DNA from: Clostridia bacterium
Lineage (GTDB): Bacteria > Bacillota > Clostridia > Lachnospirales > Lachnospiraceae
Assembly: GCA_009929615.1 (NCBI GenBank)
Contig: SAAB01000026.1
Location: 1-42,421 of the forward strand
DNA: 42,421 nucleotides
Direction: 5' to 3'
Part shown: in pieces, positions 31,177-38,107 of the stretch
Numbering within the stretch: position 1 is the first letter of the stretch
Layout of the letters: every line of letters starts with the position of its first letter
The notes under the pieces: generated by a model
What the model was told of the DNA's origin: nothing
Databases searched by the model: none
Seen by the model: only the letters and a program-made list of their open reading frames with translations
Position numbers and translations under genes: made by a program

Positions 31177-31695
31177 ATGGAGAGTAAGATTTTAGCGGGA
31201 TTTAATTTTGATCCGGGTATTCTGATTATTGCAATGTTTGTGTTGATTATATTGCTTCTTGCATATACATACTCTTTACAGAGAAAGCAAAGTCAGTTAG
31301 ATAAGAAGTATCGTGCCTTTATGCGCGGAGGCCGGGGTGCAAAGTCTTTAGATGAAGCTTTAGAAAATAAGCTGTCCTCATTAGATAGTATTACAGATAT
31401 TAGTGAGTCATTAAATAGTCGAATCACACGGTTAGAAAATAGTTTGAATCGATCCTATCAGAAAATAGGGATTGTTAAATATGACGCGTTTAAGGAGATG
31501 GGCGGCAAACTGAGCTTTGCATATGCATTACTTAATGATAGTGACGATGGTTTTATCATTAACTCAATCTATAGCAAAGAAGGATGCTATAATTATATAA
31601 AAGAAATTATTAAAGGTGAATCCTTCCTGGCTTTGGGCGATGAAGAAGCTGAAGCACTTGAAATGGCCAAACAGTATGGAATGGGAACAGAATAA
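31177..31695 (+). CDS. DUF4446 family membrane-anchored protein
   Basis: This 172-residue protein has one membrane helix at residues 13-31, then a polar, coiled-coil-like segment (about 50-95) and a compact C-terminal domain. I recognise it as the DUF4446 family that usually follows parB in clostridia; the family has no established function. Its start is 2 nt after parB, so it belongs to the parAB operon. A link to origin anchoring at the membrane is a guess from context. Confidence 0.85.
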   Translation: MESKILAGFNFDPGILIIAMFVLIILLLAYTYSLQRKQSQLDKKYRAFMRGGRGAKSLDEALENKLSSLDSITDISESLNSRITRLENSLNRSYQKIGIVKYDAFKEMGGKLSFAYALLNDSDDGFIINSIYSKEGCYNYIKEIIKGESFLALGDEEAEALEMAKQYGMGTE

Positions 31696-31704
31696 GAAAG
31701 CATG

Positions 31705-31738
31705 TACCGATGAATTTAAAGAATTCATCGGTATCTTT
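31705..31738 (+). terminator. Terminator of the parAB operon
   Basis: A 12-bp perfect stem (TACCGATGAATT, 31705-31716, with its complement 31722-31733), 5-nt loop and T-rich tail follow the DUF4446 gene. Confidence 0.85.
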
Positions 31739-31820
31739 ATGTCAACTAATATAATGAATAAAAATGCAAAAATTAAAAACGGGAGAAATGGAAAATTTGG
31801 GTAACTTGCGGTATATTAAC

Positions 31821-31849
31821 TTGCAAAAAGGATATGGCTATTATATAAT
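31821..31849 (+). promoter_or_regulatory. serS promoter
   Basis: TTGCAA (31821-31826) and TATAAT (31844-31849) have a 17-bp spacer, giving a start near 31856 and a leader too short for a T-box. Confidence 0.65.
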
Positions 31850-31899
31850 AGCAGTTAGTTTTATTTATGTTATGGGATTTCCAAAGAGGAGGAAAAGAT

Positions 31900-33177
31900 A
31901 TGCTTGATATTAAGTTATTAAGAAACAATTTTGAAGAAGTTGAAAAAGCCCTTGCTACACGAAAAGAGGATTTTGATTTATCAAAGTTCAAATCCATGGA
32001 CGAAAAGCGGAGGGAGCTTCTTGCGGAAGTGGAACAGCTGAAGAATCAGCAGAATGTAGCTTCTAAAAAAATTCCTCAGATGAAGAAAGCCGGCGAAGAT
32101 GTTTCTGCAGTTATGGAAGAGATGAAAAAGCTTTCTGAACGGATTAAAGCCCTGGACACTCAGGTGAATGCAGTAGATGCAGAATTAAATGCCTATATGC
32201 TGACGATTCCGAATATCCCGAATCCAACAGTACCAGCAGGCGATACAGATGAAGATAATGTAGAGATTCGACACTTTTCAGAACCAACAAAATTCGATTT
32301 TGAACCAAAGGCTCATTGGGATCTGGGCTCTGATTTGGGGATTCTTGATCCTGAAACAGCAGCAAAGACAACAGGAGCAAGATTTACATTTTATCGTGGT
32401 GCCGGGGCAAGACTGGAACGAGCTATTATGAATTTCTTTTTGGATATCCATACCAGAGAGCATGGATATGAAGAAATTTTCGCACCATATATGGTTAGCC
32501 GGGAAAGTATGACAGGAACAGGACAGCTTCCGAAATTTGAGGAAGATGCTTATAAAGTAACGGGTGATGGCAAGGAGTATTTTCTTATTCCTACAGCAGA
32601 AGTGCCTGTTACCAATATGTACCGTGAAACAATCCTTGATGGAACAAAGCTTCCTATTAAGCATGTAGCCTATACTGCATGTTTCCGTGCAGAGGCAGGT
32701 TCTGCAGGAAGAGATACCCGTGGACTTATCCGTCAGCATCAGTTTAATAAAGTTGAGCTGGTTAAATTTACAAAGCCGGAAGATTCTTATGAAGAACTTG
32801 AAAAACTGACAAGAGATGCAGAGGATGTACTCCAGCGTCTTGGTCTGCCATACCGGGTTGTAAAGATTTGTATTGGAGATCTTGGATTTACAGCGGCTAT
32901 GAAGTACGATATTGAAGTATGGATGCCAAGTTACGGCCGTTATGTGGAAATTTCAAGTTGTAGTAATTTTGAAGAATTTCAGGCACGTCGTGCGAATATA
33001 AAATATAAAGATAGCGTGAAGGATAAAGCCAAATTTATCCACACATTAAACGGAAGTGGTGTGGCTGTCGGACGTACTACAGCGGCTATTATGGAGAATT
33101 ACCAGCAGGCGGATGGAAGCATTCGGGTTCCGGATGTTTTGATTCCATACATGGGTGGATTGGAAGTTATTAAATAA
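31900..33177 (+). CDS. serS: Seryl-tRNA synthetase
   Basis: This 425-residue class II synthetase charges tRNA-Ser. It has an N-terminal antiparallel coiled-coil arm (about 28-100) that binds the long variable arm of tRNA-Ser, motif 2 around [20 protein letters not shown], and motif 3 in [19 protein letters not shown]. The ATG has AGGAGG 7 nt upstream; an in-frame start 11 codons earlier is rejected because it is upstream of that site. The length is normal. Confidence 0.97.
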   Translation: MLDIKLLRNNFEEVEKALATRKEDFDLSKFKSMDEKRRELLAEVEQLKNQQNVASKKIPQMKKAGEDVSAVMEEMKKLSERIKALDTQVNAVDAELNAYMLTIPNIPNPTVPAGDTDEDNVEIRHFSEPTKFDFEPKAHWDLGSDLGILDPETAAKTTGARFTFYRGAGARLERAIMNFFLDIHTREHGYEEIFAPYMVSRESMTGTGQLPKFEEDAYKVTGDGKEYFLIPTAEVPVTNMYRETILDGTKLPIKHVAYTACFRAEAGSAGRDTRGLIRQHQFNKVELVKFTKPEDSYEELEKLTRDAEDVLQRLGLPYRVVKICIGDLGFTAAMKYDIEVWMPSYGRYVEISSCSNFEEFQARRANIKYKDSVKDKAKFIHTLNGSGVAVGRTTAAIMENYQQADGSIRVPDVLIPYMGGLEVIK

Positions 33178-33237
33178 GAATCAATGTATATATATGCAAT
33201 TATGCACTAAATAAGTTGACATAAACCGGAGGTTGGG

Positions 33238-34125
33238 ATGCACGATTATCTACGCGCAATAGGCTTTAGCCAATTAAAAAAGAATAAAGATGTTAGAGAT
33301 CTCTTGAATTTGGTTATGCTCAGACCAACTTCCGAGTATGTGTCCGCTGCAACGGGAGTAGATTCTGCTTTTGGTGAGAAAGTAAAAGAATTTTCAGACC
33401 ATATGGGAATTAGTGTACGAGGGGAATATGATGAAAATGGCCAATTCCATCAGAGTTACTATTTTCCATATTTTAAAGGCAGTCAATGTACTTTGAAAGA
33501 AGAAGTGACTATTGAGAAGCAGGCGGATAAAGACGGTTTTTCCGGGATTTGCGATAATGTTAAAATTGGGGTTTCTTTGATTTTTCATTTACTCAATATG
33601 GCGGATTACATGGATTATCTGGAATTTCATAAAGGGTCATTGTTTTATGCCCCGATGTATTTGTCCGGTTTATCTATTTCGGGAAAAGTTATTCTTCCAC
33701 TGATGAAGAATGAAAAGGACCGGAGACAGAGAGTTGACGACAATATGAATCGGGACCGTATGCTGGCAGCCGCAAGAGAAGGTGATCCGGAAGCTATAGA
33801 AAGTCTGACATTGGAAGATATTGATATGTATGCAACGGTCAGCCGGCGTGCTAAGCGGGAAGATGTGCTGACGATTGTTGAGTCTTATTTTATGCCTTAT
33901 GGCATTGCCTGCGATCAGTATTCAATTATGGGTGATATTGTCAGTGTGACACAGGTTCAGAATTCGTTGACAGAGGAATATATTTATATTCTGTGTTTGG
34001 AATGTAATGATTTATTTATGGAAGTTTGCATCAATAAGGAAGACTTGTTAGGTGAACCGCTCCCGGGACGACGATTCAGAGGAACCGTATGGGTTCAGGG
34101 AACCGTAGATTTTGTGGGCATATAA
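33238..34125 (+). CDS. DUF3881 family protein
   Basis: This 295-residue cytosolic protein begins MHDYLRAIGFSQL, which I associate with the DUF3881 family of clostridia; its function is unknown. There is no signal peptide or clear membrane segment. The middle (residues 165-215) is a charged helical region with REGDPEAIESLTLEDIDMY, and the C-terminus (215-295) looks beta-rich. The start ATG has a GGAGG site 5 nt upstream. It is the last chromosomal protein gene before the tRNA-Arg locus. Confidence 0.8.
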   Translation: MHDYLRAIGFSQLKKNKDVRDLLNLVMLRPTSEYVSAATGVDSAFGEKVKEFSDHMGISVRGEYDENGQFHQSYYFPYFKGSQCTLKEEVTIEKQADKDGFSGICDNVKIGVSLIFHLLNMADYMDYLEFHKGSLFYAPMYLSGLSISGKVILPLMKNEKDRRQRVDDNMNRDRMLAAAREGDPEAIESLTLEDIDMYATVSRRAKREDVLTIVESYFMPYGIACDQYSIMGDIVSVTQVQNSLTEEYIYILCLECNDLFMEVCINKEDLLGEPLPGRRFRGTVWVQGTVDFVGI

Positions 34126-34153
34126 GGTATTATTTAATTTAATATAGATAAAT

Positions 34154-34227
34154 GTCTCAGTAGCTCAGCTGGATAGAGCGTCCCCCTCCTAAGCGGAAGG
34201 CTGGCAAGTGGCGAAACTACCCAAGGG
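34154..34227 (+). pseudogene. Broken tRNA-Arg(CCU)-like sequence
   Basis: The first 40 or so bases match a tRNA-Arg: an acceptor start GTCTCAG, D arm GCTCAGCTGGATAGAGC and an anticodon loop CTCCTAA like that of the intact gene 113 bp further on. The anticodon stem has a C-C mismatch, there is no GTTCGAATC T loop and no 3' acceptor strand to pair with GTCTCAG. The 3' half has been replaced by unrelated DNA. It cannot form a normal tRNA. Confidence 0.6.
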
Positions 34228-34266
34228 GCACGACAGAGTGTAAATGTAGTACCGTAAATTTCATAT

Positions 34267-34343
34267 GTTTCCGTAGCTCAGCTGGATAGAGCGACCGCCT
34301 CCTAAGCGGTAGGTCGGGTGTTCGAATCACCTCGGGAACGCCA
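34267..34343 (+). tRNA. tRNA-Arg (anticodon CCU)
   Basis: This 77-nt gene has a complete cloverleaf: acceptor GTTTCCG with CGGGAAC, D arm GCTCAGCTGGATAGAGC, anticodon stem ACCGC/GCGGT with loop CTCCTAA (CCU), T loop TTCGAAT and an encoded CCA. It reads AGG. Its 3' end is the likely attachment site of the element that follows; such elements often use tRNA-Arg genes. Confidence 0.96.
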
Positions 34344-34351
34344 TAAAAAAC

Positions 34352-34394
34352 GCCGTAAAATCAAGGATTCTTGATTTTACGGCTTTACTTTTTT
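34352..34394 (+). terminator. Terminator after tRNA-Arg
   Basis: A perfect 14-bp stem (34352-34365 with 34370-34383) with a GATT loop is followed by TTTACTTTTTT. Confidence 0.9.
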
Positions 34395-34404
34395 CGTCAA
34401 AATC

Positions 34405-34545
34405 TTATTAGCAAGTTATTAGCTGAGAGTATTTTCAAAGGGGAATGGTTTTCTAATGAAAATTAGCAAGAAAATCGGGTTTTCAGCTAATAAAATCGAC
34501 TTCCAGCTAATAAGACACTTTTTTGAGCATTTTAGGGTGCTAATA
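34405..34545. repeat. Repeated TTATTAGC/GCTAATAA motifs at the element end
   Basis: TTATTAGC occurs at 34405-34412 and 34416-34423 (11 bp apart), ATTAGC at 34462-34467, and the opposite orientation CAGCTAATAA at 34484-34493 and 34504-34513 (20 bp apart), then TGCTAATA at 34538-34545. Spacings near one and two helical turns suggest cooperative protein binding. Integrase arm sites or an excisionase/regulator are candidates. No gene lies in 34344-34620. Confidence 0.55.
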
Positions 34546-34620
34546 TCCCCCTCCTTTTTCCATCACATCATTTCATTATCATCGCTACTTCTATATAATG
34601 TGGGTTGAGGAGATGATTGA

Positions 34621-34800
34621 ATGAAAACAGAACATTTCTATATAAACTTAACCACCGATGAGCGGAACCGTGTTCTTGAATCACTTGTTAGGCAAAAGAG
34701 CAATCTTATGGCACAAGGCAAATACACCGACGCTGTTGATGATGTCATTCTCAAAATATCAAAAGCGAAACGAAAGAAGTTCCGTATTCGCTATATATAA
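34621..34800 (+). CDS. Small conserved ICE protein, 59 residues
   Basis: The gene starts with ATG after GAGGAGA and encodes MKTEHFYINLTTDERNRV and so on, ending KKKFRIRYI-like (RKKFRIRYI). The N-terminus resembles a short helical regulator; the tail is strongly basic. I recall near-identical small proteins in many Firmicutes conjugative elements, but no function is known to me. A TATAAT lies at 34594-34599 and a strong terminator follows directly, so it is a single-gene transcript. Confidence 0.75.
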   Translation: MKTEHFYINLTTDERNRVLESLVRQKSNLMAQGKYTDAVDDVILKISKAKRKKFRIRYI

Positions 34801-34810
34801 GGTAAATATA

Positions 34811-34854
34811 TAAGCCGTCAATTCCTACTTTGGAGTTGGCGGCTTATTTTTTTT
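34811..34854 (+). terminator. Terminator of the small ICE gene
   Basis: An 11-bp stem with one G-U pair (34811-34821 with 34836-34846) is followed by eight T. Confidence 0.88.
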
Positions 34855-35333
34855 GAATTTTTTAAGAAACACCCCCTACAAAAGCCATCTCTCAGTGCAT
34901 TCAAGTGAAGGGGGTAATTCTCCACCCGGAGAAATCCACTTCACTTGAACATTGAAAATTGAATATACAAGCATTAAGGACTTTTAGTTCTGATGGTAGC
35001 CCACAGGTGGGTACGCAACGACCTCTCTATCCGAGAGCGAGCGAGAACCCCTGACCTTAAACTCGGTTTGTTACCGAAACGGCGATGACAGTCAGAACGA
35101 TAATGGTACTTCTCTACGGAGCTGGCGGAGAACCCGGCAGAGGTGAAAATCCTATGATACGGTGAAACACACTGTAACCTTAATGCTTCCCACAGGCTAC
35201 CGAGCCGAGCAAGGGTGTCGAGGACAAATATTGCTTTTTAACCGACTGCAATCGGTATTGAGAAATCATTTTGCAGACGGAGTACATAGCCGTAATCCTA
35301 CGGTTATGAATATCACGAAAGGAAGATTTCACT
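34855..35333 (+). other. Gene-free, highly folded region upstream of the element parA
   Basis: No convincing gene lies here. GTTCTGA (34987-34993) pairs with TCAGAAC (35092-35098) and encloses at least one clear hairpin, CTCTC/GAGAG at 35023-35037. Further stems are TTCTC/GAGAA (about 35110-35132), ACCGA/TCGGT (35241-35256) and a 10-bp stem at 35285-35308 that ends shortly before the parA ribosome site. The amount of local pairing suggests a structured leader RNA, an origin of transfer, or both. Confidence 0.4.
34900..34949. repeat. Nested inverted repeat
   Basis: The outer arms TTCAAGTGAAG (34900-34910) and CTTCACTTGAA (34939-34949) are perfect. Inside, TTCTCC and GGAGAA form a second hairpin around an ACCC loop. 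A double-tier cruciform of this kind is typical of transfer origins, replication origins or centromere-like sites; which one is not shown by the sequence. Confidence 0.65.
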
Positions 35334-36167
35334 ATGCCTCAATGCAAAACCATTGCAATATGCAATCAGAAAGGCGGAGTCGGAAAGACAACGACTGCTC
35401 TGAACCTTGGTGTTGGACTGGCGATGCAAGGAAAACGAGTGCTTTTGGTGGACGCTGACCCACAGGGCGATTTGACGACCTGCCTTGGTTGGCGAGATAC
35501 TGACAGCTTACCCGTAACGCTTGCAAATAAGCTGAGCGAGGTTGTGCGTGAAGACAACGCAAATCCATTTGCGGGTATTCTTCATCACAATGAAAATGTT
35601 GACCTTGTGCCGTCTAATCTCGAATTGGCAGGACTTGAACAAAGTATGCTGAATGTGCTAAGCCGTGAGAGTGTTCTGAAGAACTATCTTAATCAGGTAA
35701 AAAACAGCTACGACTATGTTGTCATCGACACAATGCCGTCGCTTGGGCTGATTACGCTTAATGCTCTTGTTGCTGCTGATAGCGTTATTGTTCCGGTTCA
35801 AGCTCAGTATTTGCCAGCCAAAGGAATGACGCAGCTCTTGCAGACAGTTTCTAAAGTAAAGCGACAAATCAACCCGGACTTACAGATTGAAGGTATTCTG
35901 CTCACTCTTGTGGACAACAGAACAAACCTTTCAAGAAGTACAGCCACTGCACTTAAAGAAAACTTTGGCAAACACATCAAGATTTTCGGCTCGACAATTC
36001 CGATTGCAGTAAAAGCAGCAGAGGTTTCGTCCAAAGGTCAGAGCATTTACTCTTATGAGCCTAACAGCCCGGTGTCAAAGGCATATGCCGAATTTACAAA
36101 GGAGGTGCTTGCCGATGCCAACAGGCAAAAAGAGCGACTTCACGCTTCCCACGACCGCACTCGATGA
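35334..36167 (+). CDS. Element-encoded ParA-family ATPase
   Basis: This 277-residue deviant-Walker ATPase begins MPQCKTIAICNQKGGVGKTT (Walker A, residues 13-20) with DADPQGD further on. It is longer and clearly different from host ParA (for example CLGWRDTDSL, and a basic, His/Arg-rich tail). It probably stabilises the excised or replicating form of the element. The ribosome site AAAGGAAG lies upstream of the ATG. Its 3' end overlaps parB by 53 nt. Confidence 0.92.
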   Translation: MPQCKTIAICNQKGGVGKTTTALNLGVGLAMQGKRVLLVDADPQGDLTTCLGWRDTDSLPVTLANKLSEVVREDNANPFAGILHHNENVDLVPSNLELAGLEQSMLNVLSRESVLKNYLNQVKNSYDYVVIDTMPSLGLITLNALVAADSVIVPVQAQYLPAKGMTQLLQTVSKVKRQINPDLQIEGILLTLVDNRTNLSRSTATALKENFGKHIKIFGSTIPIAVKAAEVSSKGQSIYSYEPNSPVSKAYAEFTKEVLADANRQKERLHASHDRTR

Positions 36168-37068
36168 TTTGTTCTCAACGCAGGAAATGCGAGATGATGC
36201 AAAGCTCTCGAAAATCAGAGATATTCCGTTGAGCGAGATAGACCCTTTTCCCGACCACCCTTTTCAGGTGCGAGATGATGAGGATATGCTGCAACTCGTA
36301 GAGAGCATCAAAGAGCGTGGCGTAATTACCCCGGCTACTGTCACTCAAAAAGAAGATGGTAGATATGAGCTTGTTTCAGGACACAGACGAAAACGAGCCT
36401 GTGAGCTTGCAGGGATGGACACACTCCGTTGTGAGGTTGTTGACCTGAGCCGAGATGAAGCCACTATTCTTATGGTAGAAAGCAATTGTCAGAGAACGCA
36501 GATACTTCCATCGGAGAAAGCTCACGCCTACAAAATGCGTTTGGATGCTATGAAAAGGCAGGCAGGAAGACCATCACAAGAAAATGGAGCACCAGTGGTG
36601 CCCAATTCTTTGACGGGAAAATCAAGGGATATTCTTGCTGCTGAAAGTGGAGAAAGTCACGAGCAAATACGCCGTTATGTACGACTGAATGAGCTTGTAC
36701 CCGAGCTACTTGATTATGTCGATGAAGGTCGCATCAAAATGCGTCCGGCTGTTGAGCTTTCGTATCTCAGCGAGGAATGTCAAAGGGATGTTGTCGAAGA
36801 AATCGACCTAAACGAAAGCACTCCATCTCACGACCAGACAATTCGTATGAGAAAGTTCTACGATGAGGGAAAACTCACAACTGAGGCAATACAGGCGATT
36901 ATGTCTGAGGAAAAGCCAAATCAGCGTGAGCGAATTGTGCTTCGTGGGGATAAGGTGCGACAGCTTATTCCGAAGTCTATCCCTCTAAATCAAACGGAGG
37001 ACTTTGTATGCAAGGCTCTGGAACACTACAACAAGTTTTTGAAAAGCCGTGCTGACCGTTCTCGTTAA
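36115..37068 (+). CDS. Element-encoded ParB-family protein
   Basis: This 317-residue protein has the ParB N-terminal fold: IPLSEIDPFPDHPFQVRDDED, ELVSGHRRKRACELAGM (the nucleotide-binding C-motif region) and a central helix-turn-helix (ILAAESGESHEQIRRYVRLNEL). The ATG at 36115 has GGAGG 9 nt upstream inside parA, and an earlier in-frame start is rejected. The KGGLGKG-type ParA-contact motif of host ParB is absent. It presumably recognises a site in the element other than the host parS. Confidence 0.9.
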   Translation: MPTGKKSDFTLPTTALDDLFSTQEMRDDAKLSKIRDIPLSEIDPFPDHPFQVRDDEDMLQLVESIKERGVITPATVTQKEDGRYELVSGHRRKRACELAGMDTLRCEVVDLSRDEATILMVESNCQRTQILPSEKAHAYKMRLDAMKRQAGRPSQENGAPVVPNSLTGKSRDILAAESGESHEQIRRYVRLNELVPELLDYVDEGRIKMRPAVELSYLSEECQRDVVEEIDLNESTPSHDQTIRMRKFYDEGKLTTEAIQAIMSEEKPNQRERIVLRGDKVRQLIPKSIPLNQTEDFVCKALEHYNKFLKSRADRSR

Positions 37069-37121
37069 TCTCTCCTTCCTCACACTCCTACCTCTCTATT
37101 ACCAGCTAACTTACCGAAAAA

Positions 37122-37152
37122 GAGATATATCTCCTAAGTTATTCTATCTCCT
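37122..37152. repeat. Palindrome and direct repeat downstream of element parB
   Basis: GAGATATATCTC (37122-37133) is a perfect palindrome, and TATCTCCT is repeated at 37128-37135 and 37145-37152. It could be a binding site of the element ParB or another regulator. Nothing else is evident in 37069-37310. Confidence 0.3.
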
Positions 37153-37310
37153 GAATTAAATCATTCTCTTAAAGACAAGTAAAAGCATCGCAGAATTTCA
37201 AAGCAAAGAAATCCGTGCTAACCTAAAAGATTGCACTTCAAAATCGCACCTTTGTCTTAAAGGCATTTCTGTTCTAAACTGAAGCCAACAAAAACGAAGG
37301 AGTGATACAA

Positions 37311-38027
37311 GTGAAAACACGAATAACAGCACTTTTGATTATGCTTGCAGCGATGGTTTTGTTGTCAGCTTGCAGTGCAGGAACGCATAGTGACACAGGA
37401 GTTTCAAGTAAACCCGATACGACATTTTCTTTTTCGGAAAGTAAAGAAAATGAGAGTAGTTCCCAACCGGAAAGTACAAGTGATTCGCAGGTGGCAGAAA
37501 AAACTGCTGATGTTCGCTCGGATGCGGAAGAAAGCGACACAAGTATTCAGGCTTCGGCAGCATCCGAAAGCGTAAGCAGTCCCGCAACACAAACGCAGAC
37601 ACAATCAAAACCGAGTTCTACGGCTCAACCTCAAGCAGATATTTCGCCTGAACAAAAGCCACAGCCAACTCAGGAACCAACCCCTGAACCCGTTAAGCCA
37701 CAGCCGACTGAAAAGCCTACACTAAAGCCGACTGAAGAACCAACGCCTGAACCTACACCCGAACCTACACAGCAACCAGCTTTCAACATTGGTTATTGGG
37801 TGTCATACGCTCAAAGCTATGCCCAGAGCAAGGGGCTGAACTTGGACAGCTCGGCGACAGAGTGTTGGGACAACCCTATCAGTGCAGGAGCAAATTGCAC
37901 AAGCACCGAAAGCAATATCATCAGCCGAATAAACCGCTATGCCAATGATGAAGACATCACAGATGTTTGGATTTGGGCAGAGAGTACGGGAAACAGCAAC
38001 TATGATTTGTATATCGGCTACGCATAA
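37311..38027 (+). CDS. Surface lipoprotein with Pro/Thr-rich stalk
   Basis: This 238-residue protein has a lipoprotein signal with lipobox LSAC (Cys21). A Ser/Thr/Glu-rich stretch (22-100) and a PTEPTPEP-type stalk (about 112-155) hold a C-terminal domain of about 82 residues (157-238) away from the membrane. That domain has two cysteines and the pattern VWIWAESTGNSNYDLYIGYA and is not one I recognise. The start GTG at 37311 has GAAGGAG 8 nt upstream. It directly precedes the adhesin gene, with a hairpin between. A role at the cell surface is clear; the function is not. Confidence 0.8.
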   Translation: MKTRITALLIMLAAMVLLSACSAGTHSDTGVSSKPDTTFSFSESKENESSSQPESTSDSQVAEKTADVRSDAEESDTSIQASAASESVSSPATQTQTQSKPSSTAQPQADISPEQKPQPTQEPTPEPVKPQPTEKPTLKPTEEPTPEPTPEPTQQPAFNIGYWVSYAQSYAQSKGLNLDSSATECWDNPISAGANCTSTESNIISRINRYANDEDITDVWIWAESTGNSNYDLYIGYA

Positions 38028-38051
38028 CAACAAAAACTTAATACCAAAAGG

Positions 38052-38088
38052 AACGCATCGTGAAAAAACACGGTGCGTTTTCTATTTT
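38052..38088 (+). terminator. Terminator/attenuator between lipoprotein and adhesin
   Basis: An 11-bp stem with one G-U pair (38052-38062 with 38069-38079) and an all-A loop is followed by TTCTATTTT. The adhesin ribosome site begins a few bases later, so read-through here would set the lipoprotein-to-adhesin ratio. Confidence 0.75.
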
Positions 38089-38107
38089 CAAGGAGGTCAA
38101 ACAAACA

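Noticed and set aside
31739-31899. Possible T-box leader before serS
   Set aside because: The promoter at 31821-31849 leaves a leader of only about 45 nt, and no AGGGTGG-type antiterminator sequence is present. The argS upstream region also lacks one.
35162-35458. 98-codon open frame upstream of and into the element parA
   Set aside because: It overlaps the parA start in another frame, has no good ribosome site and covers a strongly folded region. A leader peptide cannot be excluded, but the support is weak.
38060-38107. Longer N-terminus for the adhesin
   Set aside because: The extra 16 codons run through a terminator hairpin and lie upstream of the AAGGAGG site; the signal peptide begins properly at the ATG at 38108.
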